DNA of 64,000 nt from positions 1 to 64,000 of the forward strand of contig REEH01000133.1 in assembly GCA_007695175.1 (NCBI GenBank), in the 5' to 3' direction. The notes beneath the pieces were generated by a model. The model was not told where the DNA came from. It ran no database searches and saw only the letters and a program-made list of their open reading frames with translations. Positions 1-8,287 of this stretch are shown here, piece by piece; the stretch's first letter is position 1; each line of letters begins with the position of its first letter. The DNA comes from Spirochaetaceae bacterium (GTDB lineage: Bacteria > Spirochaetota > Spirochaetia > DSM-27196 > Alkalispirochaetaceae). Both the position numbers and the translations under genes were made by a program.

Positions 1-2
1 TG

Positions 3-626
3 TACAATCCCAAGAATGGCGATGCTCGAATCAGCGGAACCGCCGCGAGTCTTGCCGGTATAGAAGCGGCGCTCGAAGCCGATGAGGCGGATCTGCTGGA
101 AAGAGCCATAGCGCGGCACCTGGCTTTGCACGCGATTGTCCTCTCCCTGGATGGAATACCGGTAATCTACGCCGGAGATGAGCTTGCCCTCTGCAACGAC
201 TACAGTTACACCGCTGAACCGCACCTGGCGGGGGACAACCGGTGGATGCACCGTCCCCGGATTACCGCGGAAGCGAGACGTGCCCGCACCCGGAGCGGCA
301 CCGTGGCGCACCGCGTATTCGGAAGCATCCGTTCCCTCCTGGAGGTACGGCGCCGGACCGCGGCACTCCGGGGAAATACGCTTCCCCAGGTCATAGGCGG
401 GGAGAACCCCCATCTTCTTTCCTATCTCCGGGTGGGACCGGAGGGTGCTTCGGTCCTGGTGGTCGTCAATTTTGACGAGGTTCCCCACACTGTGGGCCGG
501 GACGTCCTGGATCCGGCGGGGTTTCGCCAGGGAAGCGTGGATCTCGCTCACGATGTCGTGTATGGTCCGGGTCCCTTTCAGCTGGGACCGTGGGAGTTCG
601 TCTGGCTCAGCCGCCCCAGCGGGTAA
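3..626 (+). CDS. Amylosucrase, C-terminal part (5' truncated by window edge)
   Basis: The open frame runs in from the left edge (YNPKNGDARISGTAASLAG) through GIPVIYAGDE, NDYSY and DNRWMHRP to a TAA stop. This is the end of a GH13 (beta/alpha)8 barrel plus its beta-sandwich C domain. The combination of an NDYSY-type loop with an RW.HRP motif after the DEL segment is typical of amylosucrase, which builds alpha-1,4-glucan from sucrose and releases fructose, rather than of plain alpha-amylase. About 207 residues are visible out of roughly 640 in the family. The gene overlaps the convergent photolyase gene by 20 bases. Sucrose hydrolase is a close alternative that the missing N-terminus would decide. 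Confidence 0.8.
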   Translation, partial: YNPKNGDARISGTAASLAGIEAALEADEADLLERAIARHLALHAIVLSLDGIPVIYAGDELALCNDYSYTAEPHLAGDNRWMHRPRITAEARRARTRSGTVAHRVFGSIRSLLEVRRRTAALRGNTLPQVIGGENPHLLSYLRVGPEGASVLVVVNFDEVPHTVGRDVLDPAGFRQGSVDLAHDVVYGPGPFQLGPWEFVWLSRPSG

Positions 627-1977
627 CGTACCGGTCGATTCCCTTGAACTTGCGCTTCAGTCCGCGGTCGTTCATGTAACGGACTTTGCCGAATACCGGC
701 CGTTCCACCCAGGGGCGATCGTGTTTTCCGAAACACCAGGCAACGCCGGCATACCCGTTGGGGTCCCTGCCGTCAAGTTCGTACCGGTCGTTCAGTTCCA
801 GAGCCAGCTCGTAGGCATCCCGGGGATTCTGCGTCCATTCCAGAATCTTCTTGCCCCAGTACATGCGCATGTACCCGTGCATCATCCCGCTCTCCACCAT
901 CTGGTGCTGACAGGCGTTCCAGAAGGGATCGCCGGTCTCCCCCGCTTCCAGCTGTCGGGCGGTATAGATGGCGGGTCTTTCGTCGCCGCTGTGCTCCTCC
1001 AGAGTCGTTATCGCCCAGTTCGGGAGTGACCGGTAGCTGTCGTAGCACTCGTTGTACCAGGTGAAGTTGATGGCAAGCTCCCGCCGTACGATCAGCTCCT
1101 CCAGCAGTGTATCCACGCTGCCCGGCAGGGTCCCGTCGGACTGATTACCTTCCGATTCAGATGCCTCCGACAAAAGACGGTCCCTGTACTCCATGGCACG
1201 CAGCGCGATTTCCACAGGTGAGATGTTGCCGAAGTGCAGGTAGGGACTCATGCGGCTCGTCCAGTCCCGGTCGGGGGCGTTACGAAGCTCACCGTACTCC
1301 CGCAGGCGCAGGGAAAGGAACTCTCCCAGCAGTTCTCCGGCGCGATTCTCTCCACCGTGAAAGGATCCCGGTGCCGCCGCAGGGCCGGGCGGGCCGGGCC
1401 AGCGGGGTGGTTCCGTCACCGGTCCGGCGGCGTGATACGGAACGGGCTCGACCGGCTTGAGGAAGGCTTCCCACAGGCGGTGTATCTTCGGTCTGATCGT
1501 GGCGGCGCTGTACTCCTCTTTGGGACTGGTCACCTCCACGGGGACAACCGCATTTGTATCCACCAGTACTACCGGACAGGGTGCCTTTTCTACAAGCACC
1601 TCCCGCCACCGCCGCTGCGGACGGGTGTAACCCAGCTCGGTAACGATCGTTGACGCGCCCCGGGCTCGGGCAGCCGCAACTTCACCGGGGTTGCCCTCGC
1701 AAAGGGTGAAGGGGATACCCCGGGCGGAGAGGTTTTCCGCCGCATCCCGGAGACCCTCCAGGAGGAAGCGGTAATGGCGTTCCGTAGCTCCGGGATAATC
1801 GGGGGTCAGTACAAAAAAGACCGTCAGGGGTGCGCCGCGGTGATTCGCCAGGTGTATCGCGTACTCCAGGGCATGATTGTATCGAGTCCGGACCGCCGCC
1901 TGCATCCAGTACAGGACTGTTCCACCGGAAGCACCGGATTCTCCGGTGATAACCCGGATACGCTTTGCCTGATCCAT
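607..1977 (-). CDS. phr: Class II CPD photolyase (deoxyribodipyrimidine photo-lyase)
   Basis: This enzyme repairs UV-induced cyclobutane pyrimidine dimers in blue light using FAD. The N-terminus carries the class II signature VLYWMQAAVRTRYNHALEYA, and the C-terminus has NGYAGVAWCFGKHDRPW followed by ERPVFGKVRYM, the conserved FAD and DNA-binding end of class II enzymes. The length of 456 residues fits the family. I chose ATG 1977 (MDQAKRIRV) because a TATATT box ends six bases upstream; ATG 1983 (MKMDQ) is the alternative, and a longer frame to 2058 would overlap the divergent regulator. The gene is divergent from the sigma-54 activator and overlaps the end of the amylosucrase gene. Confidence 0.93.
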   Translation of the reverse strand: MDQAKRIRVITGESGASGGTVLYWMQAAVRTRYNHALEYAIHLANHRGAPLTVFFVLTPDYPGATERHYRFLLEGLRDAAENLSARGIPFTLCEGNPGEVAAARARGASTIVTELGYTRPQRRWREVLVEKAPCPVVLVDTNAVVPVEVTSPKEEYSAATIRPKIHRLWEAFLKPVEPVPYHAAGPVTEPPRWPGPPGPAAAPGSFHGGENRAGELLGEFLSLRLREYGELRNAPDRDWTSRMSPYLHFGNISPVEIALRAMEYRDRLLSEASESEGNQSDGTLPGSVDTLLEELIVRRELAINFTWYNECYDSYRSLPNWAITTLEEHSGDERPAIYTARQLEAGETGDPFWNACQHQMVESGMMHGYMRMYWGKKILEWTQNPRDAYELALELNDRYELDGRDPNGYAGVAWCFGKHDRPWVERPVFGKVRYMNDRGLKRKFKGIDRYVTRWGG

Positions 1978-1983
1978 CTTCAT

Positions 1984-2013
1984 AATATACAATTTGGAGT
2001 GTGCCAATGTACA
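1984..2013 (-). promoter_or_regulatory. Promoter of photolyase gene, leaderless type
   Basis: On the minus strand TGTACA (2013-2008), an 18-base spacer and TATATT (1989-1984) precede ATG 1977 by six bases. Transcription would start at or next to the start codon. No Shine-Dalgarno is visible. Confidence 0.5.
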
Positions 2014-2026
2014 TTGAGGAGGACCC

Positions 2027-3442
2027 ATGAGCAATCCCGGTCCGGCGATTCTCGTCATCGATGATGATCCGGTAGCAGTAGAACTGATTCAGGTAACGTT
2101 GCGTGCCAATGGTTTTGAAAACATCGAAACATGCACCGATTCCAGTAATGCCATGACGCTGATTCGGACGAAAGCGATCGCCCTTGTTCTCCTCGATCTC
2201 TTCATGCCGGAGGTTTCGGGTTTTGATATTCTGGAATACACCGTACAGAATCATCCGGGGCTTCCCGTGATCGTTCTCACGGCGGACGACAGCATTGATG
2301 CGGCGGTCCGGTGCATGCGCATCGGTGCGTTCGATTTCATGGTCAAACCCATGGACCGCAACCGTCTCGTAAGCGCCGTCAACCATGCACTGCGCGTACG
2401 GGAGCTGGAGAACCGGCTTGATCTGTTCGCGGCGGAGTCGCACGACATTGCGGGGCCTCAGAGGCGGGATCTCTTCGAGACGATCATCACCCGTTCGCCC
2501 CGCATGGCGGCGATATTCCAGTACGTGGAAGCGATCGCGCCAAGCCCGAAGGCGGTACTGATCACCGGTGAGAGCGGTACCGGCAAGGAGCTGCTCGCCC
2601 GGGCGATCCACGAGGCGAGTGTCCGACCGGGGGAGTTCGTTCCGGTCAATGTGGCGGGTCTTGACGATGTCATGTTCTCCGATACGCTCTTCGGTCACGT
2701 GAAAGGGGCCTTTACCGGAGCCGATCGCGTCCGGACGGGACTCGTTGAGAAGGCACGGCAGGGAACGCTCTTCCTGGACGAGATCGGCGACCTGGAGCTC
2801 TCGAGCCAGGTCAAGTTACTCCGCCTGCTCCAGGAGGGTGAGTTCTATCCTCTCGGCAGCGATGAGCCCAGCCGGGTATCCCTTCGCGTGGTGGCGGCAA
2901 CCAACGCTGATCTCGCTGAGAAGCAGATGGCCGGTACCTTCCGACGGGATCTGTACTATCGCCTTATCTCCCATCTCGTAAATGTGCCGCCCCTGCGGGA
3001 GCGGTCCGAGGACATACCGGCGCTGCTCGAGCATTACGTACGGGAAGCATCGGAGTCGATGAACCGTCCCGTCCCGAGAATACCCGTGGAAGTGTTGAAC
3101 GTGCTGGAGAGATACGCATTTCCCGGCAACGTGCGGGAGTTGCAGGCGATCGTGGCCGACGCGGTCAGCCGGACCCAGGGTTCGGAGCTGTCCATCGAGG
3201 TCATCCGCGGGTATCTGGGGAACACCGGCGCCGAGGCGCCGTTCCAGGGGGCCCGGGGCTGCGATGACCGATTTGTCTGGAATGGACCCTTTCCGACGCT
3301 TCAGGAGCTGGAGGATTACCTGATCCGGGAGGCCCTGGAGCGCTGCGACTGGAATCAGACCGCCGCCGCGCGGCTGCTCGGCGTTTCCCAGTCCACTCTC
3401 AGCCGGCGGGAGAAGAGGAAACGCGGTATGCAGAGTGCATGA
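2027..3442 (+). CDS. NtrC-family sigma-54-dependent response regulator
   Basis: This is a two-component activator of sigma-54 promoters. The receiver domain (about 7-120) has the acidic pair D13/D14 and phosphoacceptor D57 in LLDLFMP. The AAA+ domain (about 160-390) has Walker A GESGTGKE, the sigma-54 contact loop GAFTGA and the R-finger region FRRDLYYRL. The C-terminal Fis-type helix-turn-helix is [19 protein letters not shown]. The length of 471 residues is full. An AGGAGG Shine-Dalgarno precedes ATG 2027. No histidine kinase gene is adjacent. A perfect sigma-54 promoter with upstream palindromes lies directly downstream, so the next gene is its most likely target. The signal it senses cannot be read from sequence. 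Confidence 0.95.
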   Translation: MSNPGPAILVIDDDPVAVELIQVTLRANGFENIETCTDSSNAMTLIRTKAIALVLLDLFMPEVSGFDILEYTVQNHPGLPVIVLTADDSIDAAVRCMRIGAFDFMVKPMDRNRLVSAVNHALRVRELENRLDLFAAESHDIAGPQRRDLFETIITRSPRMAAIFQYVEAIAPSPKAVLITGESGTGKELLARAIHEASVRPGEFVPVNVAGLDDVMFSDTLFGHVKGAFTGADRVRTGLVEKARQGTLFLDEIGDLELSSQVKLLRLLQEGEFYPLGSDEPSRVSLRVVAATNADLAEKQMAGTFRRDLYYRLISHLVNVPPLRERSEDIPALLEHYVREASESMNRPVPRIPVEVLNVLERYAFPGNVRELQAIVADAVSRTQGSELSIEVIRGYLGNTGAEAPFQGARGCDDRFVWNGPFPTLQELEDYLIREALERCDWNQTAAARLLGVSQSTLSRREKRKRGMQSA

Positions 3443-3473
3443 TTATGCGTTCTGCATGGGGTCCATCATGCAG
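3427..3473. promoter_or_regulatory. Candidate upstream activator sites (ATGCAG/CTGCAT palindromes)
   Basis: Two inverted repeats share a CTGCAT/ATGCAG half-site. The first is ATGCA-gag-TGCAT near 3428-3440. The second is CTGCATG (3452-3458) and CATGCAG (3467-3473), a perfect 7-base repeat with an 8-base gap. They lie about 150-190 bases upstream of the sigma-54 promoter, the usual distance for enhancer-binding-protein sites, and at the end of the activator gene itself. Confidence 0.5.
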
Positions 3474-3498
3474 ATAGAATAGCGAAACGGGGAAACCC

Positions 3499-3523
3499 GG
3501 TGACTCCGGGGAGTCTCCTTTTT
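3499..3523 (+). terminator. Rho-independent terminator after the activator gene
   Basis: A GACTCC/GGAGTC stem extended by flanking GG/CC (3499-3518) is followed at once by five T (3519-3523). It ends the activator transcript before the sigma-54 promoter. The 352-base gap 3443-3794 holds the palindromes, this terminator and the promoter; the rest is AT-rich leader. Confidence 0.6.
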
Positions 3524-3618
3524 CCCGCGAAGGGCTGTGAATTTATAAATCGTTCCGCGGAAACAAGTTAGAAATCATTTGGCACTCTTCTCATCGAAAC
3601 CTGACAGCGCCGAATCTT

Positions 3619-3634
3619 TGGCACGCTATTTGCA
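3619..3634 (+). promoter_or_regulatory. Sigma-54 promoter (-24/-12)
   Basis: TGGCAC-gctat-TTGCA matches the sigma-54 consensus exactly, with GG (3620-3621) and GC (3632-3633) ten bases apart. A partial second copy starting TTTGGCACT near 3580 lacks the GC element. The start of transcription would be near 3645, giving a leader of about 150 bases before the CheY-like gene. Confidence 0.85.
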
Positions 3635-3794
3635 TAACGTTTGTACAACAGGTAAAACCGAAGTAATAATCGGTTAAAAATTATTTAATTATTTAAAAAT
3701 AAAGTAAAAACGCATCGTTTTTTCACCGCCCCTTGAGGTGGAGTTGCAAACGGACGAAATTCCGGATATAAGACCAATAGAGGAGCGTATCCGG

Positions 3795-4229
3795 ATGAAA
3801 AGTAAAGGTGACTTTCCGAATTTGAACGAGAAGGATCCGGAAGGTCTGCGTCCTGACGGCACGCCCTACCGCGTTCTTGTCGTAGATGATTCCATGTTCG
3901 TAGCCAAGCAGTTGTCGCAGATACTCACGTCCGCCGGCTTCGAGGTGCTGGCCTCCGCCACCAACGGTGAAGAAGGGGTTGAGAAGTACAAGGAACTGCA
4001 TCCCAGGGTGGATCTGGTTACGATGGATATCACGATGCCGAAGATGGACGGCGTGACGGCACTTCAGAAGATCATCGAGTTTGACAAAGCTGCCCGGGTC
4101 GTGATGATCAGCGCTCTCGGCAAAAACGATCTCGTGAAAAACTCGCTCATGATCGGCGCCAGGAACTACATCGTGAAACCCCTTGACAGGAAAAAGGTGC
4201 TTGAGCGGATTACTCTGGCCCTGAGCTGA
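3795..4229 (+). CDS. CheY-like single-domain response regulator
   Basis: This is a stand-alone receiver domain of 144 residues with a 25-residue polar N-terminal extension. Acidic pocket D31/D32, phosphoacceptor D78 (VTMDITMPKMDG), the switch Ser in MISALG and the Lys in IVKPLD are all present. I chose ATG 3795 because GGAG lies nine bases upstream; a GTG at 3738 would add 19 residues with no ribosome site. It has no output domain, so it should act by protein contact, for example on the flagellar switch or as a phosphate relay. A sigma-54 promoter precedes it, which is unusual for a CheY and ties it to the upstream activator. The ABC transporter genes begin ten bases later and may be co-transcribed. 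Confidence 0.9.
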   Translation: MKSKGDFPNLNEKDPEGLRPDGTPYRVLVVDDSMFVAKQLSQILTSAGFEVLASATNGEEGVEKYKELHPRVDLVTMDITMPKMDGVTALQKIIEFDKAARVVMISALGKNDLVKNSLMIGARNYIVKPLDRKKVLERITLALS

Positions 4230-4238
4230 TCGACGCTG

Positions 4239-5165
4239 ATGGGTGTCCGATGGGTTGTATCTCTTCTCGCTCAGGCAGTGGCGGTCATTTTTCTCGTCGC
4301 CACATCGTCGTTTTTTCTGCTTCAGGTAATACCGGGAGACCCGGCATCAGTCGTGGCGGGTCTCGACGCTGATTCCGCAACCGTTGAACGCGTCCGCCAA
4401 TCCATGGGCCTGGACCGTCCGCTTCATCAGCGTTACTTCGAGTGGATCTCCGGAGTAAGCAGGGGAGAGCTGGGGGTTTCCCATGTTCAGAGACGTCCCG
4501 TGGAGGATCTGATTCGCGATCGCCTTCCCGTGACGATCAGGCTGGCCGGTTTTGCTCTCCTTCTCAGCCTTCTCCTCGGACTGGGTATGGCAGTTATAGC
4601 ATCAGCTCATTCCGCCGGGACCACCCTGACGCGGCTCCTGGAGTACGGAGCCTTCGCCTTCCCGCAGTTCTGGGTAGCCCTTATTCTGCTGTACTTTTTC
4701 TCCTTTCGCCTGGGGTGGCTGCCCATGTTCGGCGTGGAGGAACGGGGTTCCATGATTCTTCCCGCCGTCGCCCTGGCCCTTCCCAACGCGGCGGTGGTTT
4801 CCCGCACAGCCCGGGCGAGTCTGCGGGAGCTGCTCCAGGGTAACCACGCATTGGCGGCGCGTGCCCTGGGTATACCAAAATCAAGGGTTTTCCTGATTCA
4901 CCTGCTTCCTCTGGCGATGATTCCCGTTCTTCCCGTGCTGGCAATTCAGGCGGGATACCTGCTGGCGGGAGCGATCGTGGTAGAGCAGGTCTTCGGCCTG
5001 CCCGGTCTGGGGCGACTTACCCTGAGTGCCATCGTGCAGCGGGACCTGCCACTCATCCAGGGCATCATCGTCGTCTTTGGCCTCGCCTTCCCGCTGCTCA
5101 ATGCTTCCGCCGACTTCCTGGTGGGACTTCTGTGGCCCCGCCTTCGCCACGGGCAATCCTCGTGA
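4239..5165 (+). CDS. ABC transporter permease, DppB/OppB family
   Basis: This is the first inner-membrane subunit of a peptide/nickel-type importer. It has about six hydrophobic segments, beginning with WVVSLLAQAVAVIFLVAT, the family-typical N-terminal stretch GDPASVVAGLD and GLDRPLHQRYFEWI, and the EAA-like coupling loop around ARALGIPKSRVFLIHLLP. At 308 residues it is full length. Its TGA overlaps the ATG of the next gene (ATGA). It is the first of five overlapping transporter genes; substrate class cannot be decided beyond oligopeptide, opine or metal-chelate type. Confidence 0.92.
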   Translation: MGVRWVVSLLAQAVAVIFLVATSSFFLLQVIPGDPASVVAGLDADSATVERVRQSMGLDRPLHQRYFEWISGVSRGELGVSHVQRRPVEDLIRDRLPVTIRLAGFALLLSLLLGLGMAVIASAHSAGTTLTRLLEYGAFAFPQFWVALILLYFFSFRLGWLPMFGVEERGSMILPAVALALPNAAVVSRTARASLRELLQGNHALAARALGIPKSRVFLIHLLPLAMIPVLPVLAIQAGYLLAGAIVVEQVFGLPGLGRLTLSAIVQRDLPLIQGIIVVFGLAFPLLNASADFLVGLLWPRLRHGQSS

Positions 5166-6097
5166 TGACATCTCTCTCCATTCGGAACCTGATCGTGGAA
5201 AAACCGCGGCGGAGGGGAACGCTCACGCTTGTGGGTCCCCTGGACCTCGACCTCCGCCGGGGCGAGATCCTGGGCCTGGTGGGCGAGAGCGGAAGCGGAA
5301 AGACGCTCACTCTGCGCGCTCTCGCCGGTATTCCTCCCGCCGGTCTCGAGGTCCGGGACTCATCGGGTACGTACCACCCTCCCTGCAGAACTGCCATGGT
5401 CTTTCAGGATCCCATGGGGTTTTTCAATCCCCGCTGGCGTATTTCCCGCTCCCTGGAAGAAGTGCTCCGGGTCGTCCGGAGGGTTCCCGCGCCGGTTGCC
5501 CCCGCCCGCGCCGGGGAGCTCCTGGAAGCGGTGGGCCTCGCCCGGGAAGAGGGAAAGCTCTTCCCCTTCGAGATGTCCGGCGGAATGGTGCAGCGCTCGG
5601 CGATCGCCATGGCCCTGGCGGTGGAGCCGGAAGTGATGCTCGCCGACGAGGTTACGAGCGCTCTCGACCCTGCCACACGGGACAGGATACTGCAGCTCCT
5701 GTGCCGGGTCGGGCGGGAGAGGCAGGTGGCGACAATTGTCGTATCTCACGACTTGCCGAGCCTCGCGGCAGTAGCGGATCGTGTGATCGTACTCTACGGC
5801 GGGAGAGCGATCGAGGAGGGAAGCCCCGGGGAAATCCTGGGAAAACCGCGGCATCGCTATACGGACCTACTGGTCAGATCCCTGCCGGGCAGAGAGACGC
5901 GGGGAGCGCCTCTTCCCGAGATACCCCGGGACCCGGCGGGTGATCCGATTCTCTCCTCGTCGGCGGGAGGGTGTCCCTTTGCCCGGCGCTGTCCGGTGGC
6001 ATTGGCCCGGTGCCACGGGGAGTTACCGGATTGGTCCGGAGAGAAGAATCATCGTTTCCGATGCTTCGTCCCGGTGAGGGGAGAAGACCATGGATGA
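5165..6097 (+). CDS. ABC transporter ATP-binding protein, DppD/OppD type
   Basis: This is the first ATPase of the importer. Walker A is GESGSGKT, the signature is MSGGMVQR and Walker B is VMLADE followed by the D-loop SALD. The C-terminal extension has the OppD/DppD cysteine pattern CPFARRC...C...C, which in relatives can bind an iron-sulfur cluster. ATG 5165 is used because it overlaps the preceding stop; an in-frame ATG at 5132 would sit inside the permease gene. It has 310 residues and an eight-base overlap with the next ATPase gene. Confidence 0.93.
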   Translation: MTSLSIRNLIVEKPRRRGTLTLVGPLDLDLRRGEILGLVGESGSGKTLTLRALAGIPPAGLEVRDSSGTYHPPCRTAMVFQDPMGFFNPRWRISRSLEEVLRVVRRVPAPVAPARAGELLEAVGLAREEGKLFPFEMSGGMVQRSAIAMALAVEPEVMLADEVTSALDPATRDRILQLLCRVGRERQVATIVVSHDLPSLAAVADRVIVLYGGRAIEEGSPGEILGKPRHRYTDLLVRSLPGRETRGAPLPEIPRDPAGDPILSSSAGGCPFARRCPVALARCHGELPDWSGEKNHRFRCFVPVRGEDHG

Positions 6098-6770
6098 GGC
6101 GCGGGATCTGGTGATTCTGGAAGGCATCTCCCGGAGCTACCGGAGGGAGGGGGAGATGCGACTCGTACTGAACCAACTGGATTGTCGTGTGCAGTCCGGG
6201 GTCGCTCTGGGGATACAGGGTGCATCAGGGTCGGGCAAGACAACGCTGGCCAGAATCATGGTGGGCCTGGATCGTTCCTTTGAGGGGCGGCGCATACTCG
6301 ACCACGGGCTCGACCCGCGGCGAGTCCAGATGGTATTCCAGGATTCCCTGCAGGCCTTCAATCCGCGGCTGCCCCTGAGTGTTTCCCTGCGGGAGTCACT
6401 GGTGGCGAGTGAGGGGACAGGCTGGCTGCGTCGCGATTCGGCGGGAGTCCGGAATGTCCTGGAACGAGCCTTGACCGAGGTGGGCCTGGATGCGCATCTT
6501 CTAAGGCGAACGCCGGGCCGTCTGTCGGGGGGACAGCGGCAGCGTGCGGCAATCGCCCGGGCGCTCCTGATGCGACCGGCCGTGCTGGTTCTGGACGAAC
6601 CGGTAGCGGCGCTGGATCCCAGCATCCAGGCCAAAATTCTGAATGTGCTGCAACGGGTGCGGGAAGATTACGGGATCGCCCTGGTGATTATTTCCCATGA
6701 CCCCAACGTGCTTCTCCATATGTGTGAAGCGGTTTATACCCTTGAGGAGGGCAAGTTATGCGCAGTCTGA
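6090..6770 (+). CDS. ABC transporter ATP-binding protein, short DppF/OppF type
   Basis: This is the second ATPase of the importer, with Walker A GASGSGKT, signature LSGGQRQR and Walker B VLVLDE before PVAALD. At 226 residues it is about 90 shorter than a typical DppF: it ends soon after the H-loop (VIISHDPNVL) and lacks the C-terminal oligopeptide-type extension that its partner keeps. A GGGGAGA ribosome site precedes ATG 6090. The two ATPases would form a heterodimer, as is usual for this transporter class. Confidence 0.9.
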   Translation: MDEARDLVILEGISRSYRREGEMRLVLNQLDCRVQSGVALGIQGASGSGKTTLARIMVGLDRSFEGRRILDHGLDPRRVQMVFQDSLQAFNPRLPLSVSLRESLVASEGTGWLRRDSAGVRNVLERALTEVGLDAHLLRRTPGRLSGGQRQRAAIARALLMRPAVLVLDEPVAALDPSIQAKILNVLQRVREDYGIALVIISHDPNVLLHMCEAVYTLEEGKLCAV

Positions 6771-8287
6771 TTTCAGTCCTTCTGATAATCCTTCTTTCCC
6801 TTTTGGGAGGGATTCCCGATATCGTTGAAGCCGGCGGCCGCGGGGAGGTGCGAGAATCGGTTCGGGACCGGCTTGTGTTCGGATTGTCCGGAGATCCGAA
6901 CACACTGGACCCCCATGCCACCACCGGGACGCTTACCTTCCAGACGATGCGCAGCGTTTACGACACGCTGGTGGAACCGGACCCGGACGGACGTATCGTA
7001 CCGGCCCTGGCGGAGTCCTGGAGTATTAACGCGGAGGGGACACGATGGACCTTTCACCTTCGCGAGGACGTGCAGTTCCATCATGGCCGTGCCCTGACGG
7101 CGGAGGACGTTCGTGCTTCCATTCTTCGCCTCCAGGATCCGGGTTTTGCCTCGCCCAGCGCCCACGAGTACGCCCTTATCCAGGAGGTGCGGGTGCTCGA
7201 TGACCACACGGTGGAGCTGATCCTCTCGGGACCGCATGCGCCGCTGCTGGCAACGCTTGCCTCGGGGTGGTCCGCCATACTGCCGGCGGATCTCATCAGG
7301 GAGGGCCATGATTTTGACTCGGAGCCTCTCGGGACGGGTCCCTTCCGCTTTGAACGCTGGGTCAGGGATAGCGAGATTCGGCTGAGCCGGAACGAGAACT
7401 ACTGGCAGCCCGGTCGGCCGCTCCTGCGGGAGGTGCAGTTTCGCATAATTACCGAGCAGGCCGTAATGGCCCAGGCGCTTATGACGGGCCGGATCGACGT
7501 GGCGGACATCGTGGTCGAGCCGGAGCTCTCTCTCCTGCGGCAGTCCCCGGCGGTGCGGATATACGAGTCTCCCTCGGCGCTGGTCATGGTGCTGGCGATC
7601 AATACGCGCCGGGAGCCGCTGGATCGTCTGGAGGTGCGCCGGGGAATCAACGCGGCGATCGACAAGCAGGCGGTTATGGACACGGCCTACGCCGGCGGCG
7701 AGGTGGTGGGGACTTTCATGGATGTGGCGAACCCGTACTACCTGGACTTCACCGATCTTCATCCCCATGATCCGGAAATGGCCCGATCGGTGGCGGCGGA
7801 ACTCACCGGTGGTCGGGAGCTGGTGATTACGCTGCCGCAGAACTTTGAACCTCACGTGCGGGCGGGGGAGCTCTACCACGAAATGCTGCGCAACGCGGGA
7901 TTCCGTGTACGGACGCAACTCGTGGACTGGTCCACCTGGCTTTCCGACGTGTACAGGGAAGGCCGTTTCGATCTGACCGTCATCGGACACACGGGTAAAC
8001 TCGACCCTCACGGGCGGCTGGCCCAGTTTGGAACGGACCAGACCTACGTGGGCTGGGAAGACCCGCCCACGGTGGAAGCGATTGAGGCGGCCCGCGTAAC
8101 GCTTGATCCGGAGAAACGGTTTGAGCACTACGCGATCGCCCTGCGACGGATGGCGGAGCAGCTGCCCTTTGTGTTTGTGGGCAGTCCGGTTCGGTACGTC
8201 GGTCTCAATGCGGAGCTGAGGGGTTTCTACATGGATAGCCGGCTCGATACGGCGGACCTGAGAAATGTCCGATTTGAGGCGCCGTGA
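6758..8287 (+). CDS. ABC transporter substrate-binding protein, family 5
   Basis: This is the periplasmic solute receptor of the importer (509 residues). A Sec signal peptide (SLISVLLIILLSLLGGI) ends near residue 26. The mature part starts with the family 5 pattern LVFGLSGDPNTLDPH and continues with LAESWSINAEGTRWTFHLR and FHHGRALTAEDV. There is no lipobox Cys, so it looks soluble in the periplasm rather than lipid-anchored. A GAGGAGGG ribosome site lies within the preceding gene. The position between the ATPases and the second permease is unusual, because most dpp/opp operons put the binding protein first or last. Confidence 0.92.
   Translation: MRSLISVLLIILLSLLGGIPDIVEAGGRGEVRESVRDRLVFGLSGDPNTLDPHATTGTLTFQTMRSVYDTLVEPDPDGRIVPALAESWSINAEGTRWTFHLREDVQFHHGRALTAEDVRASILRLQDPGFASPSAHEYALIQEVRVLDDHTVELILSGPHAPLLATLASGWSAILPADLIREGHDFDSEPLGTGPFRFERWVRDSEIRLSRNENYWQPGRPLLREVQFRIITEQAVMAQALMTGRIDVADIVVEPELSLLRQSPAVRIYESPSALVMVLAINTRREPLDRLEVRRGINAAIDKQAVMDTAYAGGEVVGTFMDVANPYYLDFTDLHPHDPEMARSVAAELTGGRELVITLPQNFEPHVRAGELYHEMLRNAGFRVRTQLVDWSTWLSDVYREGRFDLTVIGHTGKLDPHGRLAQFGTDQTYVGWEDPPTVEAIEAARVTLDPEKRFEHYAIALRRMAEQLPFVFVGSPVRYVGLNAELRGFYMDSRLDTADLRNVRFEAP

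Noticed and set aside
1682-2698. A minus-strand open frame spanning the phr-activator intergenic region
   Set aside because: It runs through both promoters and antisense to the receiver domain; there is no start signal or recognisable domain.
3572-3592. A second sigma-54 promoter at the TTTGGCACT near 3580
   Set aside because: It has the GG element, but the GC required ten bases later is absent.
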